From Kordiimonas laminariae (lineage in GTDB: Bacteria > Pseudomonadota > Alphaproteobacteria > Sphingomonadales > Kordiimonadaceae), in NCBI RefSeq assembly GCF_023008165.1, contig NZ_JAKQZA010000003.1, forward strand, positions 434,001-498,000: a DNA stretch of 64,000 bases, read 5' to 3'. Positions within the stretch are counted from its first letter, which is position 1; every line of letters begins with the position of its first letter. The notes under the pieces were generated by a model. That model did no database searches and was not told where the DNA came from. It saw only the letters and a list, made by a program, of their open reading frames with translations. This document shows positions 1-7,913 of this stretch, piece by piece. The translations under genes and the position numbers were made by a program.

Positions 1-155
1 GAACAAGCAGGTACGAAAAAAACCCATTCAGCCTGGATTGGACACCGGCAGACGCAGTTAAGCCCTCCTCTAAATCTCAAAAGCCTGCAGCAAAACGCAA
101 ACCTCCAATGTCAAAAGCTGAAGCAAGTAGAGAGATAAGGGAAATCTATAGCTAG
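1..155 (+). CDS. 3' end of a gene upstream of tniQ, probably TniB-like transposition ATPase (partial)
   Basis: The frame starting at base 3 is open from the window edge to a TAG at 153-155, eight bases before the tniQ start. It encodes about 50 residues that are charged and rich in Ser, Lys, Ala and Pro, ending in ASREIREIYS. No domain can be recognised in so short a tail. In Tn5053/Tn402-type and Tn7-like elements the gene directly before tniQ is tniB, and its C-terminus is usually a short basic tail, so tniB is the best guess from context. The other two plus frames stop earlier or lack a sensible tail. The identity is inferred; only the open frame and the tight spacing to tniQ are seen. Confidence 0.4.
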   Translation, partial: TSRYEKNPFSLDWTPADAVKPSSKSQKPAAKRKPPMSKAEASREIREIYS

Positions 156-163
156 CTAACCCC

Positions 164-1447
164 ATGCCACTATTGATTACACCAAGTATAAGACAGCATG
201 AAAGCCTGTTCGGCTATCTCACAAGGGTAGCCGAGCATAATGGATACGAGGATTTCACCTGGATACTTGGGCTGGCAAACATACGGGCGAGGAGCAACTT
301 TACTGAAAGCGATTTTGCCAAGTTGGCCATCGTTACCACAACCCCAACAATCAAACTCTTTGACAGTGCACATTGGCTATCAAAGCAAGGCATGAAGAGA
401 TATTATTTTTCTCTGTATTCTCCTAAACTTTGCCCCGAGTGCTTAAAGCATAACTCTTATCGTCACGTATCATGGGATTATAGCCTGATAACTTGCTGCC
501 CAGATCACGGTTGTTTGTTGGTTGACACCTGCCCGAACTGCAAAACATCCATTAGCTGGAAAAACTGTGGCATTACGCATTGCAAAACATGCGAACAGTC
601 TTTCACAGCACTTAACCCTAAGCCCTGTAAACCGAGAATGATTGCATTCACTAGGCAGTTGATCAGTCACATTCATATACCGACCAAGCAGATATCATAT
701 TTAGCAAAAACACCGCCGCTGTCCTTATCTGATATTATGAAACTAGTTTTGTTTCTCGGTTCACATGCATGCTTCAAGAAAACTCATGGTACCGGGTACT
801 GGCTCTGCTCGAAACTTACAAACGCCGAAATGCATCAGCTCATCTCAGTGGCACTGAATGTCCTAACTTGCTGGCCCGAAAACTTCCTCGCCCTATTGAA
901 CCAAATTGAAAACACCCGTCAAGACACAGGGCTAGAGAAGCGGTTGGGCAGCTTTTATGAAACCTGGCATAAACAATTCCGTAAACCCCAGTTTGAGTTC
1001 CTTAAGGAAGCTCTCGCATCATACGCACAAAACAATTGGCAAGCAGGCTTCCTCAGCAACAAGAATAAACGCCTATCAGAAAACCGGCTTCACTCTTCAA
1101 AATACATGACCTTGGCAGAAACAAAGAAAACTCTGAAATTGAGTTATAGGAAGATATTGGAGTTAATTGATCACGGCCAACTAACTGCCATATGCTCTGA
1201 CGCGAAAAGCAGAACATTGAGGCTGATCACCAAGGTAAGTATTCAAGGCTACCTTGAAGGTCAAAAGGATATTATTACCGCGAAAGAAATGAGATCTATT
1301 TTAGGCATTGGAGAAAGACGAGCTAACAAACTCATTAAAGGTGGTAAAATTGTTCCACTACCAAACAGACCACTAAATAGATCTAGGCGATATGTTTTTT
1401 GCCGAAAAGCAATCTCAAGATTAGCCAGAGAAATACAACTAAGCTAA
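164..1447 (+). CDS. tniQ: TniQ family transposition protein
   Basis: This is a TniQ-family protein, the target-selection or accessory factor of Tn5053/Tn402- and Tn7-like transposons. The N-terminus (LFGYLTRVAEHNGY) is the usual TniQ opening. A cysteine/histidine cluster follows: CPEC at residues 90-93, CPDH at 112-115, CPNC at 123-126 and CKTC at 140-143, which fits the zinc-binding region of the family. The C-terminal third carries two predicted winged-helix or excisionase-like DNA-binding segments (around residues 308-360 and 365-420, each with an L-x-x-R/K recognition-helix pattern). The 427-residue length is ordinary for TniQ. It follows the presumed tniB tail at eight bases, and its 3' end overlaps the convergent antitoxin gene by nine bases. 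No resolvase or terminal repeat was seen downstream, so the element edge is unresolved. Confidence 0.88.
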   Translation: MPLLITPSIRQHESLFGYLTRVAEHNGYEDFTWILGLANIRARSNFTESDFAKLAIVTTTPTIKLFDSAHWLSKQGMKRYYFSLYSPKLCPECLKHNSYRHVSWDYSLITCCPDHGCLLVDTCPNCKTSISWKNCGITHCKTCEQSFTALNPKPCKPRMIAFTRQLISHIHIPTKQISYLAKTPPLSLSDIMKLVLFLGSHACFKKTHGTGYWLCSKLTNAEMHQLISVALNVLTCWPENFLALLNQIENTRQDTGLEKRLGSFYETWHKQFRKPQFEFLKEALASYAQNNWQAGFLSNKNKRLSENRLHSSKYMTLAETKKTLKLSYRKILELIDHGQLTAICSDAKSRTLRLITKVSIQGYLEGQKDIITAKEMRSILGIGERRANKLIKGGKIVPLPNRPLNRSRRYVFCRKAISRLAREIQLS

Positions 1448-1795
1448 AAGCGTATCAGCGGGAATGCCCCACTCTTTATGCAATATACGCGCTTCGGAAA
1501 TTGACAGGGAACGACTACCATTAAGTATATCCTCAGGCTTCTTCACATCCAAGATCATAGCTAAATCATTGTGATCGAAGCCTTTTTGCTCCATAACAAA
1601 TTCAATAGCTGTAACGGGATCAACAATACCCATAGAGAAGTGTTTTTCCTCGTAGGCTTCTACCAATATGCTGAGAATCTCAAACTCGTCATTTTCTCGA
1701 TCATCTGACATTTCATCCATCAGAACGGCAATACGAACGATTGCCCTTCGATAGTCATATACATCATTAATTGGTTTAATCTGAGCCATGAACAT
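1439..1795 (-). CDS. HigA-type antitoxin / helix-turn-helix regulator (orphan)
   Basis: The 118-residue protein matches the COG5499 HigA-type antitoxin layout. It has an acidic N-terminal half (residues 1-70, with DDRENDEFEILSILVEAYEEKH) and a C-terminal helix-turn-helix (about 75-118: DHNDLAMILDVKKPEDILNG, then SISEARILHKEWGIPADTLL). Such proteins neutralise a HigB-type mRNA-cleaving toxin and repress their own operon. No toxin-sized gene lies on the minus strand upstream, where the next 50 bases lead into a LytTR gene, so it looks orphaned. An ATG at 1789 is an alternative start two codons later, and neither has a strong ribosome binding site. A palindrome sits directly upstream and may be its operator. 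It converges on tniQ, so it may be cargo at the transposon edge. Confidence 0.75.
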   Translation of the reverse strand: MFMAQIKPINDVYDYRRAIVRIAVLMDEMSDDRENDEFEILSILVEAYEEKHFSMGIVDPVTAIEFVMEQKGFDHNDLAMILDVKKPEDILNGSRSLSISEARILHKEWGIPADTLLA

Positions 1796-1799
1796 ATAT

Positions 1800-1811
1800 T
1801 ACAATATTGTA
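1800..1811. promoter_or_regulatory. palindrome upstream of higA-like gene, candidate operator
   Basis: A perfect 12-bp palindrome, TACAATATTGTA, lies 4-16 bases before the antitoxin start. HigA-type antitoxins usually bind short palindromes over their own promoter. The operator role is inferred from position and symmetry only; AT-rich palindromes of this length can arise by chance. Confidence 0.35.
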
Positions 1812-1850
1812 TTCATATTCGCCATAGCTCTGCTAAATATTAAACGTGAA

Positions 1851-2666
1851 TCACGCCTTAAGGATAGAACGATATTTCCTACTGCATGGAATATCCTGAT
1901 TGTCAGTCATTGTTAGGTTTAAACCACCTTCACCATCTGATTGTATATCTTGAATCTCATCTAAATTTACAATGTAAGACCTATGAACACGAGCAAAATT
2001 CCCACCAGTTTCATCTAAACAGGTCTCCATATCTTTGAGAGTACCTCTTACTAGATATTGGTTGGAGCTTGTTTTTATGTCTAGATAGTTCATGCCAGAT
2101 TTCATCCATAGAATATCTCTACCATACACAAAGACTGTACGGCCGTTGGTTTTCAATGTTATGCGCTGGGTTTCTTTGGCTTCTTGAGTAGCAGCAATTA
2201 GCTCTTGCTGTGCATTATAAAGTTGCAAACCCAACGTATAAAAAACAACGGAACCAGCATAGAATAAGAGGATTTTTCTATATTCATAGACCACCTCCTG
2301 AAACCAGTTAGAGCCAAAACTATAAGCATCACCAAAATAGAGGCTTCTGAATGCTATCATCAGAATTATAACGAATGCAGCTACAACTATGCTCGACGTT
2401 GTATGAATCCATAAAGCAGTTTTAATCCTGACTATATCTAAGGGAAACCGTTGATTGATATAGGAGATGATTGGTAGAGATAGTGCTAACGCTATAATCG
2501 CTGTCCCCTCCATGACAAAGATATGTAGAAAATCTGGGGTAAGGTTTTGTCGAGTTTTTTCCGTCGCAATAGACAAGACATCAACAACCATAAAAGCAAA
2601 TAAAAAACCTAGAATATAAACTGTTACTTTCCTTTGAATTATGAAGTTTTCTCCTTCGGTAACCAT
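1851..2666 (-). CDS. membrane-anchored LytTR-domain transcriptional regulator
   Basis: A 271-residue protein with about four hydrophobic membrane segments in the first 170 residues, a short linker helix (QQELIAATQEAKETQ), and a C-terminal LytTR DNA-binding domain from about residue 175. The LytTR domain shows the usual features: VYGRDILWMKSGMNYLDI, the RGTLKDMETCL helix, and FARVHRSYIVNLDEI. This arrangement (membrane sensor joined directly to LytTR, no receiver domain) is common in Bacteroidetes and Alphaproteobacteria and often controls neighbouring genes by binding direct repeats. An upstream TTG at 2696 keeps the frame open, but the ATG at 2666 has a GGAAG ribosome binding site five bases before it, so it was chosen. 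The gene is divergent from the retropepsin-like gene, which could be its target. Confidence 0.82.
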   Translation of the reverse strand: MVTEGENFIIQRKVTVYILGFLFAFMVVDVLSIATEKTRQNLTPDFLHIFVMEGTAIIALALSLPIISYINQRFPLDIVRIKTALWIHTTSSIVVAAFVIILMIAFRSLYFGDAYSFGSNWFQEVVYEYRKILLFYAGSVVFYTLGLQLYNAQQELIAATQEAKETQRITLKTNGRTVFVYGRDILWMKSGMNYLDIKTSSNQYLVRGTLKDMETCLDETGGNFARVHRSYIVNLDEIQDIQSDGEGGLNLTMTDNQDIPCSRKYRSILKA

Positions 2667-2939
2667 CGAGCTTCCATCTTTGAGCAATATTAGCAATTAT
2701 CCTATTTGCAATACGCAATGAATATATAAAACACCCCTGAAGTGCGAGAACATCTTTCCGCCAATCAGCCTTCATAAGCCGTTATTCAACACAAACTGGG
2801 TACTTATACCTCAGCCACACTGGCAATCGACACTACGGCATTGCAGTCCACAATAGCAGTTGTATCTAACCCTAAACAGCTAGCCTCATCACCAAGCACA
2901 ACAGTAATGAGAACTAGCAACACTTTAATACGCACCAAC

Positions 2940-3926
2940 ATGAGAACATATATGCTAATTGGAAAAAGGTTTCTCTCACTACTAATAATAACAGTATATT
3001 GTATAGAGGATCATTTCGCGGCCCAGGCCGACCAAATACCTGCTGAATTCGTAGACAATAGGGTGACTGTTACTCCCATGCTCCCAAACGGGCAAGTTCT
3101 GCGTTTCTATACTGATACTGGTGGGGGATGGAATATGGTCGATGTTGTCCTTGCCCACAAATATGATTGGCCATTAGAGAAAGAGTTCAGAGGAACAAGG
3201 ACTTTCAAAATAACTCCAATGCCGGAATGGCATAAAAATCGGAGTATTCCCAATGCTGGGCTGAATAATAATCTTCGCAACCGTCTAATCTTAGTTCCTA
3301 AAGCCCAGTTGACATTTTTAGGAGATAATTACGATGGGTTTCTCGGCGGTAAATGGCATGCTGAAAAAATCATTGAATGGAACTATATAAAACACACGAT
3401 GGCCTTTCATTCCTCAATCGATAGAACTAACATCGCAGACCTTAAATCTATACCTGCACCCATCTTAAAAAACGCCTTTGGCAATTATGTAACAGCATTC
3501 CCACGGATAGAGATTACTGTGGATGGAACTGTGCATTCTATGCTGTTCGATACTGGTGCTACGATAAAAGTAAGCTCGTCTACACAAGTAATGTTAGGGG
3601 CGAAAGGGTCACTTGTGGGCGCGTCATACATGATAGCGTCTATTTTCGACGAATGGCATAACAAGCATCCTGATTGGCGATATATCGAAGAAGGTGACCT
3701 CATACTGGGCAAGCCACTTCCTCTAATTGAAGTTCCAAAAATTGAGATAGCAGGCCTCGAGGTTGGGCCAGTCTGGTTTGCCCGCCGCCCTGATAAGAAT
3801 TTTGTTGAAGGGATGGGCCCCTTTATGGATCAACCAATCGACGGAGCTGTTGGCGGGTCACTTTTACAATATTTTAGGGTCATTATGGATTACCCCGATG
3901 AAAGAGCATATTTTTCGAGAAAATAA
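2940..3926 (+). CDS. retropepsin-like periplasmic aspartic protease
   Basis: A secreted or membrane-anchored protein with two aspartic-protease signatures: YTDTGGG (catalytic Asp near residue 59) and MLFDTGATIKVSS (Asp near residue 204). Two DTG motifs in one chain suggest a pepsin-like or tandem retropepsin-type arrangement in which both lobes are supplied by one polypeptide. The start is uncertain. The frame is open from 2841, but the segment beginning at 2940 gives a plausible export signal (basic MLIGKRF then a hydrophobic stretch ending around FAAQA), so 2940 was chosen; 2952 is an alternative. GAVGGSLLQYFRVIMDY near the end resembles the closing strand of bacterial retropepsin-like domains. 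The substrate is unknown. It is followed by an acyltransferase gene 47 bases downstream and may be cotranscribed. Confidence 0.68.
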   Translation: MRTYMLIGKRFLSLLIITVYCIEDHFAAQADQIPAEFVDNRVTVTPMLPNGQVLRFYTDTGGGWNMVDVVLAHKYDWPLEKEFRGTRTFKITPMPEWHKNRSIPNAGLNNNLRNRLILVPKAQLTFLGDNYDGFLGGKWHAEKIIEWNYIKHTMAFHSSIDRTNIADLKSIPAPILKNAFGNYVTAFPRIEITVDGTVHSMLFDTGATIKVSSSTQVMLGAKGSLVGASYMIASIFDEWHNKHPDWRYIEEGDLILGKPLPLIEVPKIEIAGLEVGPVWFARRPDKNFVEGMGPFMDQPIDGAVGGSLLQYFRVIMDYPDERAYFSRK

Positions 3927-3973
3927 ATCTATCGCTTTCCTTTACAGTACGTCGCATAAAAAGAAGTCAACTA

Positions 3974-5134
3974 ATGCAATTTGAGCCTCAATCCAAAATT
4001 AACGACCGTAGATATGATTTAGATTGGCTTCGTGTGATCGCCTTTGGTCTCCTTATATTTTATCACATCGGTATGCTTTATGTGAGCTGGGATTGGCATG
4101 TAAAAAGTCAGTATGCTAATTCAGACCTCGAACCGTTGATGCAGATTGTTAATCCGTGGCGATTAGCCTTGTTATTCTTTATTTCAGGTATTGCCGTTCG
4201 GTTCGCATCAGACAAGGCGGTTTCCAAGTTGAAATTTGCTAAGGTACGTTTGAAGCATTTGGGGTTGCCTATTCTGTTGGGAATGACCGTGGTTGTTGCA
4301 CCTCAAGCCTATTTGGAACTTCGCCAAGCAAATGAAGTTTCATCCGGTTTTACGACATTTTGGCCAGAATATTTGAACCTCTCGCAAGCATTTTCAATCA
4401 TCACACCAACATGGAACCATCTATGGTATATCGTGTATCTATTGGTTTATATCCTGATGGTGACACCATTATTCCCCGTATTGCGATCCGTTTCAAACGG
4501 GAGCGCTGGTAAAATAATATCTTGGGTATCCAACAACACTATCTCACTTATTTTTTTAATGCCTCTTCCGTTTGTTTTCTTCGAATTGACATTGAGTTCT
4601 CGTTTTCCAGTCACTCACGCCCTCATTGATGATTGGGCAAACCATGCACATCGCTTCACTATCTTTTTAATGGGCTATTTTGTTGCCAAGCATGCCGGTT
4701 TCTGGGCAGCGATTGTAAAATCATGGCCTTATGCACTTGCTACAGCTATCTGTATTTGTGCTGTTAGACTTTACTTGATGCTAAGTCACCCAGAAATCTA
4801 TCCATCTCTCTTTGAAATGCCATTACGCCCTTTGGCTATGTTTCTTCTCACTGTCTATGCATGGTCATCCATAGTTGCACTTTTGGGTATTAGTCAGCGT
4901 TGGTTAAATCAATCCAGCAGGACATTGTCGTACCTCACGAATGCAGTCTTCTTTTATTATATTATGCATCAGACGATCATAATAATCGCTGGCTACATGC
5001 TTACTCCTTATGGGCTTAACCCATTCATTGAATTTAGCCTTGTGCTTTTATTAACGCTGGCAGGGTGCTGCTTAGGGTATGAAATATTGCGCCGACTGCC
5101 AGTGGGAGCTTTATTTTTCGGAATTAGGCAGTGA
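3974..5134 (+). CDS. acyltransferase 3 family membrane protein
   Basis: A 386-residue integral membrane protein with about ten hydrophobic segments. The N-terminal motif RRYDLDWLRVIAFGLLIFYHIGML is the classical start of the acyltransferase-3/OpgC-like family, in which the histidine in the first membrane helix takes part in acyl transfer to sugars or other envelope glycans. RFASDKAVSKLKFAKVRLKHL and PTWNHLWYIVYL (with conserved Trp and His) also fit the family. The acceptor cannot be told from sequence; glucan succinylation and O-antigen acetylation are both known for relatives. The start has only a weak AAGAAG ribosome binding site. It lies 47 bases after the protease gene on the same strand. 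Confidence 0.85.
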   Translation: MQFEPQSKINDRRYDLDWLRVIAFGLLIFYHIGMLYVSWDWHVKSQYANSDLEPLMQIVNPWRLALLFFISGIAVRFASDKAVSKLKFAKVRLKHLGLPILLGMTVVVAPQAYLELRQANEVSSGFTTFWPEYLNLSQAFSIITPTWNHLWYIVYLLVYILMVTPLFPVLRSVSNGSAGKIISWVSNNTISLIFLMPLPFVFFELTLSSRFPVTHALIDDWANHAHRFTIFLMGYFVAKHAGFWAAIVKSWPYALATAICICAVRLYLMLSHPEIYPSLFEMPLRPLAMFLLTVYAWSSIVALLGISQRWLNQSSRTLSYLTNAVFFYYIMHQTIIIIAGYMLTPYGLNPFIEFSLVLLLTLAGCCLGYEILRRLPVGALFFGIRQ

Positions 5135-5681
5135 TTTATCCTAATCCCGAACACGAAAGCCACCCTATAACGAGACTTTTTAGTGGTTTTGGGAGTAGAA
5201 TTTATCTTTGCTTTCGCTTCGATGACCTTGGCGTTATTTCACACCAACGGGCGTTGCTGCGCCTGCGGTTGAATGTCCTGAAAGGCTGGCCTTCCTTGTG
5301 GCAAAGGGGCGATCAACTGAGTAGATACAGGTCAAGTGACTACTTACTTGACCCAGCCCCATTGAAGTGGTCCATATATGGTAAACATAGCATTTCCTTA
5401 TTTCATGTTTTGATCTAAGCAAGCTGAAAACAGATAATATCGAAACCACATTTTCCATTCACTCTACGGTGGTTTCAGCTTCATAGAATTGCCGCGTCTT
5501 ATGTATCAAAACCGATGGATTATCGAAAAATATGTGTCATGCCCTATGGAACCAAAGTTATGGATTACCCAAGAGAGGATTTTGATTTCATTTGAAGTGA
5601 TGCAAAGTCGGTAAAAATTCGCCTCAACGTACCATTATTTTAACGGAGAACGCCACCTACAGCAAAGACCAGCAATCACTA
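5135..5681. other. gene-poor interval with a possible insertion-sequence relic and a dispersed repeat
   Basis: No supported gene is seen in these 547 bases. The part around 5220-5300 is richer in G and C than its surroundings and its reading frames do not look like protein. A hairpin, GTCAAGT at 5331-5337 with ACTTGAC at 5346-5352, runs into a stretch (5350-5376) that resembles the terminal repeat style of IS3-family elements. The last 200 bases hold one copy of a dispersed repeat, annotated separately. Confidence 0.5.
5490..5590 (+). repeat. dispersed intergenic repeat, copy A
   Basis: Contains CTTATGTATCAAAA at 5498 onward, then ATGGATTATC, AATATGTGTCAT and a second ATGGATTA-C-CAAGA. The same words occur in the same order in intergenic DNA near 10.29 kb and 13.29 kb, and A and C align over about 40 bases. 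The unit TATG-TRTCA ... ATGGATTAYC appears twice inside this copy. Its function is unknown. Confidence 0.55.
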
Positions 5682-6860
5682 TTATTTGGCATGAACAACC
5701 GTACCCGTCAGAAGCACCGCGTCATTGAGGTCCGTCCATGGGTTCGAAATCCGTCTGAACGTAACTGGTAAGCCGCGTGCATAAAGAACATCAGGGCCAT
5801 CTGTTACCTGAAAATGCAAATGGGGTTCACTTGAATTACCGCTATTTCCCACCTCACCAACAATATCACCTTGAGCAACTCGTTCACCGATCTTCACACG
5901 AAGTGAGCCAGGGCGAAGGTGCGCATATTGCGAATAGCTCCCACCTTTGTGTTTTATTATCACATAATTCCCGGCGATGCCGTCAGCGCCCTGAAGCAAT
6001 AATTCTGTCTGCGCAGTTGAACTGCGTTCTTCATGTGCTTCAACGCTTTCACCCGTTTGTCGTAGTAAAGTTTCATCTTCCCGCACATCTGATTTCATTC
6101 CAACGATTACACCATCTGCTACCGCGCGAACAGGGGCGCCATATATAAAGTAGCTTGTATTCTTGCCTGTGGACCCGCTGAAGGAAGCGCCATTTTCGCC
6201 TAGCTTTACAATATCCAAAGCGAATTCACTCGCTACATTCCAACGATGGTGTCCGCGTACATCAGGCCCCACTGCGATGTACCAATCACCTTTTAGAGGG
6301 AAAATGAAATCTGAGTTGTGAGGTTTGGTTGCAACATTGAGATGATGACTCGCCGAAACTTTCGAACCATCCTCAGTGAGTGCATGAACCGTAATTTTGA
6401 CCGTATCAGGCTTACCTTGAACAGTTAGATATTGATGGATCATCAGAATAGTTTCACTCGGCACCAGTTTTTCAGAGGTCGCGAGTGACATGCCAGCTGT
6501 TTTCTGTTCTTTGGTGCGAAATTGAAAGTCGTAAAGATCAAGTGCTCCAGCTTTCTCCAGTCGAACAATTTGCTTAGCAGAGGCCCGGATCGCTGACGTT
6601 TCAATGTATCTTTCAATCAGAACACGCTCTTTTCTCAGAACACTGATTGTTACTTTATCAATCTTAAGCGTCTTATCACTGTCATTAGAAATCCAGAGAT
6701 TCTGCAACAGGATATCGTAAATTGCTCTATCCTGTGTGATCTTGTTGGCGAAGACTTTTTCATCTGGGTCAACCTGAATGCGCAGGCCTGAATGATCTTG
6801 AAATGCGTATGCATTAGCGCCGCATAAAACGAATATAGCAACTAGAAAGAAGCGTTTCAT
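5682..6860 (-). CDS. secreted M23 (LytM-type) metallopeptidase
   Basis: A 392-residue exported protein. From the ATG at 6860 it has a clean signal peptide (MKRFFLVAIFVLCGANAYA), while an upstream in-frame start at 6917 would bury this signal, so 6860 was chosen. The C-terminal half holds the LytM/M23 zinc site: H and D in GHHRWNVASEFALDI, and the HxH in SSEPHLHFQ, with the typical YAHL, VKIGERVAQGDIVGEVGNSG and NYVIIKHKGG strands. The N-terminal half (residues 25-200) is a beta-rich region without an assignable domain. M23 enzymes cleave peptide cross-links in peptidoglycan or small peptides in the periplasm. It is the last gene of a minus-strand group with a lipoprotein hydrolase and a beta-lactamase-fold protein, suggesting an envelope role. 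Confidence 0.85.
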   Translation of the reverse strand: MKRFFLVAIFVLCGANAYAFQDHSGLRIQVDPDEKVFANKITQDRAIYDILLQNLWISNDSDKTLKIDKVTISVLRKERVLIERYIETSAIRASAKQIVRLEKAGALDLYDFQFRTKEQKTAGMSLATSEKLVPSETILMIHQYLTVQGKPDTVKITVHALTEDGSKVSASHHLNVATKPHNSDFIFPLKGDWYIAVGPDVRGHHRWNVASEFALDIVKLGENGASFSGSTGKNTSYFIYGAPVRAVADGVIVGMKSDVREDETLLRQTGESVEAHEERSSTAQTELLLQGADGIAGNYVIIKHKGGSYSQYAHLRPGSLRVKIGERVAQGDIVGEVGNSGNSSEPHLHFQVTDGPDVLYARGLPVTFRRISNPWTDLNDAVLLTGTVVHAK

Positions 6861-6967
6861 AATTTCTTTATCCCAAGAGTGTGAAATGTTGTGTTGTTGC
6901 CGCTCAAGAACCCACACCGGAAATCCGTGCGGTTCCTGACTATGTTTCTGGTAATCTTATGTGATAT

Positions 6968-7900
6968 CTATTTTTCCGCCCGACTTTCCGGATCCCAAAA
7001 CTCTTCTTGGATTTGAGATTGGAGGGGCCAATGGCGCCTATCGATTCTAATATCGCGCGTTGCAATATCATAACGTTGGTCAACCAGTTTGCGAATGCCC
7101 TTGCTAAAGGTAACCAAACGTTCCCTTGGGACCTCATGGCCGAGGCCTTTAATGGCGACAGTTTCTCTATGGGAAACGTTGGTAATATGTTTTTCCATGT
7201 AAGCCACATTGCCGTAAGGAACCAACACATCAGCTGTACCATGCATAATAATGGTCGGCACGGTGATGTTGCTGAGCTGCGGCCCCATGGCTTCCAGCTG
7301 TTTTGGCAAAGCCAGCAGTTCTCTATTAATAATCTTAAGCTCTTTCGGCACGAACCATGAAATGACGGGTGCATTTCCTAATTTCTGAACAAACAGAGGG
7401 GTAGGTTCCAGTTCCGGATCAAGTGAAGACGATGCCAAAAGCAGCCCGCCTATCTTATTTCCGTGCCGAATAGCCACCATCGCTGCGATCGGGCCACCTG
7501 ACGAATGGCCAACAATGATAGGCTTTTGACCGTTTTTCTCGACTAACAAAGGTATAATCGCATCAGCTTGCGTTTCAAGAGACGCAACAAGTTTATGGGG
7601 TTTTGTTTCACCGTACCCTGGGCGATCAACGACAATATATTCGATATCGTGTGGGCTACTACGTATAAACCGGTAATAGTCATCTGCGGCACCCGGGGTT
7701 CCGTGCAAAATAATTACCCGGCGGCCAGTGCTGCCAGATGTCAAATACGATATGTTAAATGCACCCTCACTGGTCTCCGAAGTGACAACACCGCGTTTAG
7801 CATATTCATTGCCCGCAAAATAAGTTTCATTACTAGAACCACATGCGGCAACAGCCAGGAAAACTAGTAGTGTAGAAAACGTTTTCAACAATATTTGCAT
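6968..7900 (-). CDS. alpha/beta-hydrolase lipoprotein
   Basis: A 310-residue alpha/beta-hydrolase with a lipoprotein signal: a hydrophobic leader ending in LAVAAC at about residue 20, where the Cys would be lipidated. Catalytic features are visible: the HGTPG oxyanion region, nucleophile elbow GHSSGG, the acid in HGTADVLVP, and the histidine in GLGHEVP. The protein is therefore likely an active esterase, lipase or peptidase held at a membrane facing the periplasm. The start has a GGGAGA ribosome binding site. It lies 13 bases after the beta-lactamase-fold gene and about 107 bases before the M23 gene, so the three probably form one transcript. The substrate is unknown. Confidence 0.85.
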   Translation of the reverse strand: MQILLKTFSTLLVFLAVAACGSSNETYFAGNEYAKRGVVTSETSEGAFNISYLTSGSTGRRVIILHGTPGAADDYYRFIRSSPHDIEYIVVDRPGYGETKPHKLVASLETQADAIIPLLVEKNGQKPIIVGHSSGGPIAAMVAIRHGNKIGGLLLASSSLDPELEPTPLFVQKLGNAPVISWFVPKELKIINRELLALPKQLEAMGPQLSNITVPTIIMHGTADVLVPYGNVAYMEKHITNVSHRETVAIKGLGHEVPRERLVTFSKGIRKLVDQRYDIATRDIRIDRRHWPLQSQIQEEFWDPESRAEK

Positions 7901-7913
7901 TGCTCAATTCTCC

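Noticed and set aside
1796-1850. Toxin gene partner for the HigA-like antitoxin
   Set aside because: Only 55 bases lie between it and the LytTR gene; no HigB/RelE-sized frame on either side.
5131-5418. Open frame of 95 residues after the acyltransferase
   Set aside because: No ribosome binding site, no recognisable composition, and it lies in an interval with repeat and insertion-like sequence; likely chance.
6940-7374. 144-residue minus-strand frame within the lipoprotein hydrolase gene
   Set aside because: Alternative frame of the hydrolase, which has all catalytic motifs in the main frame.
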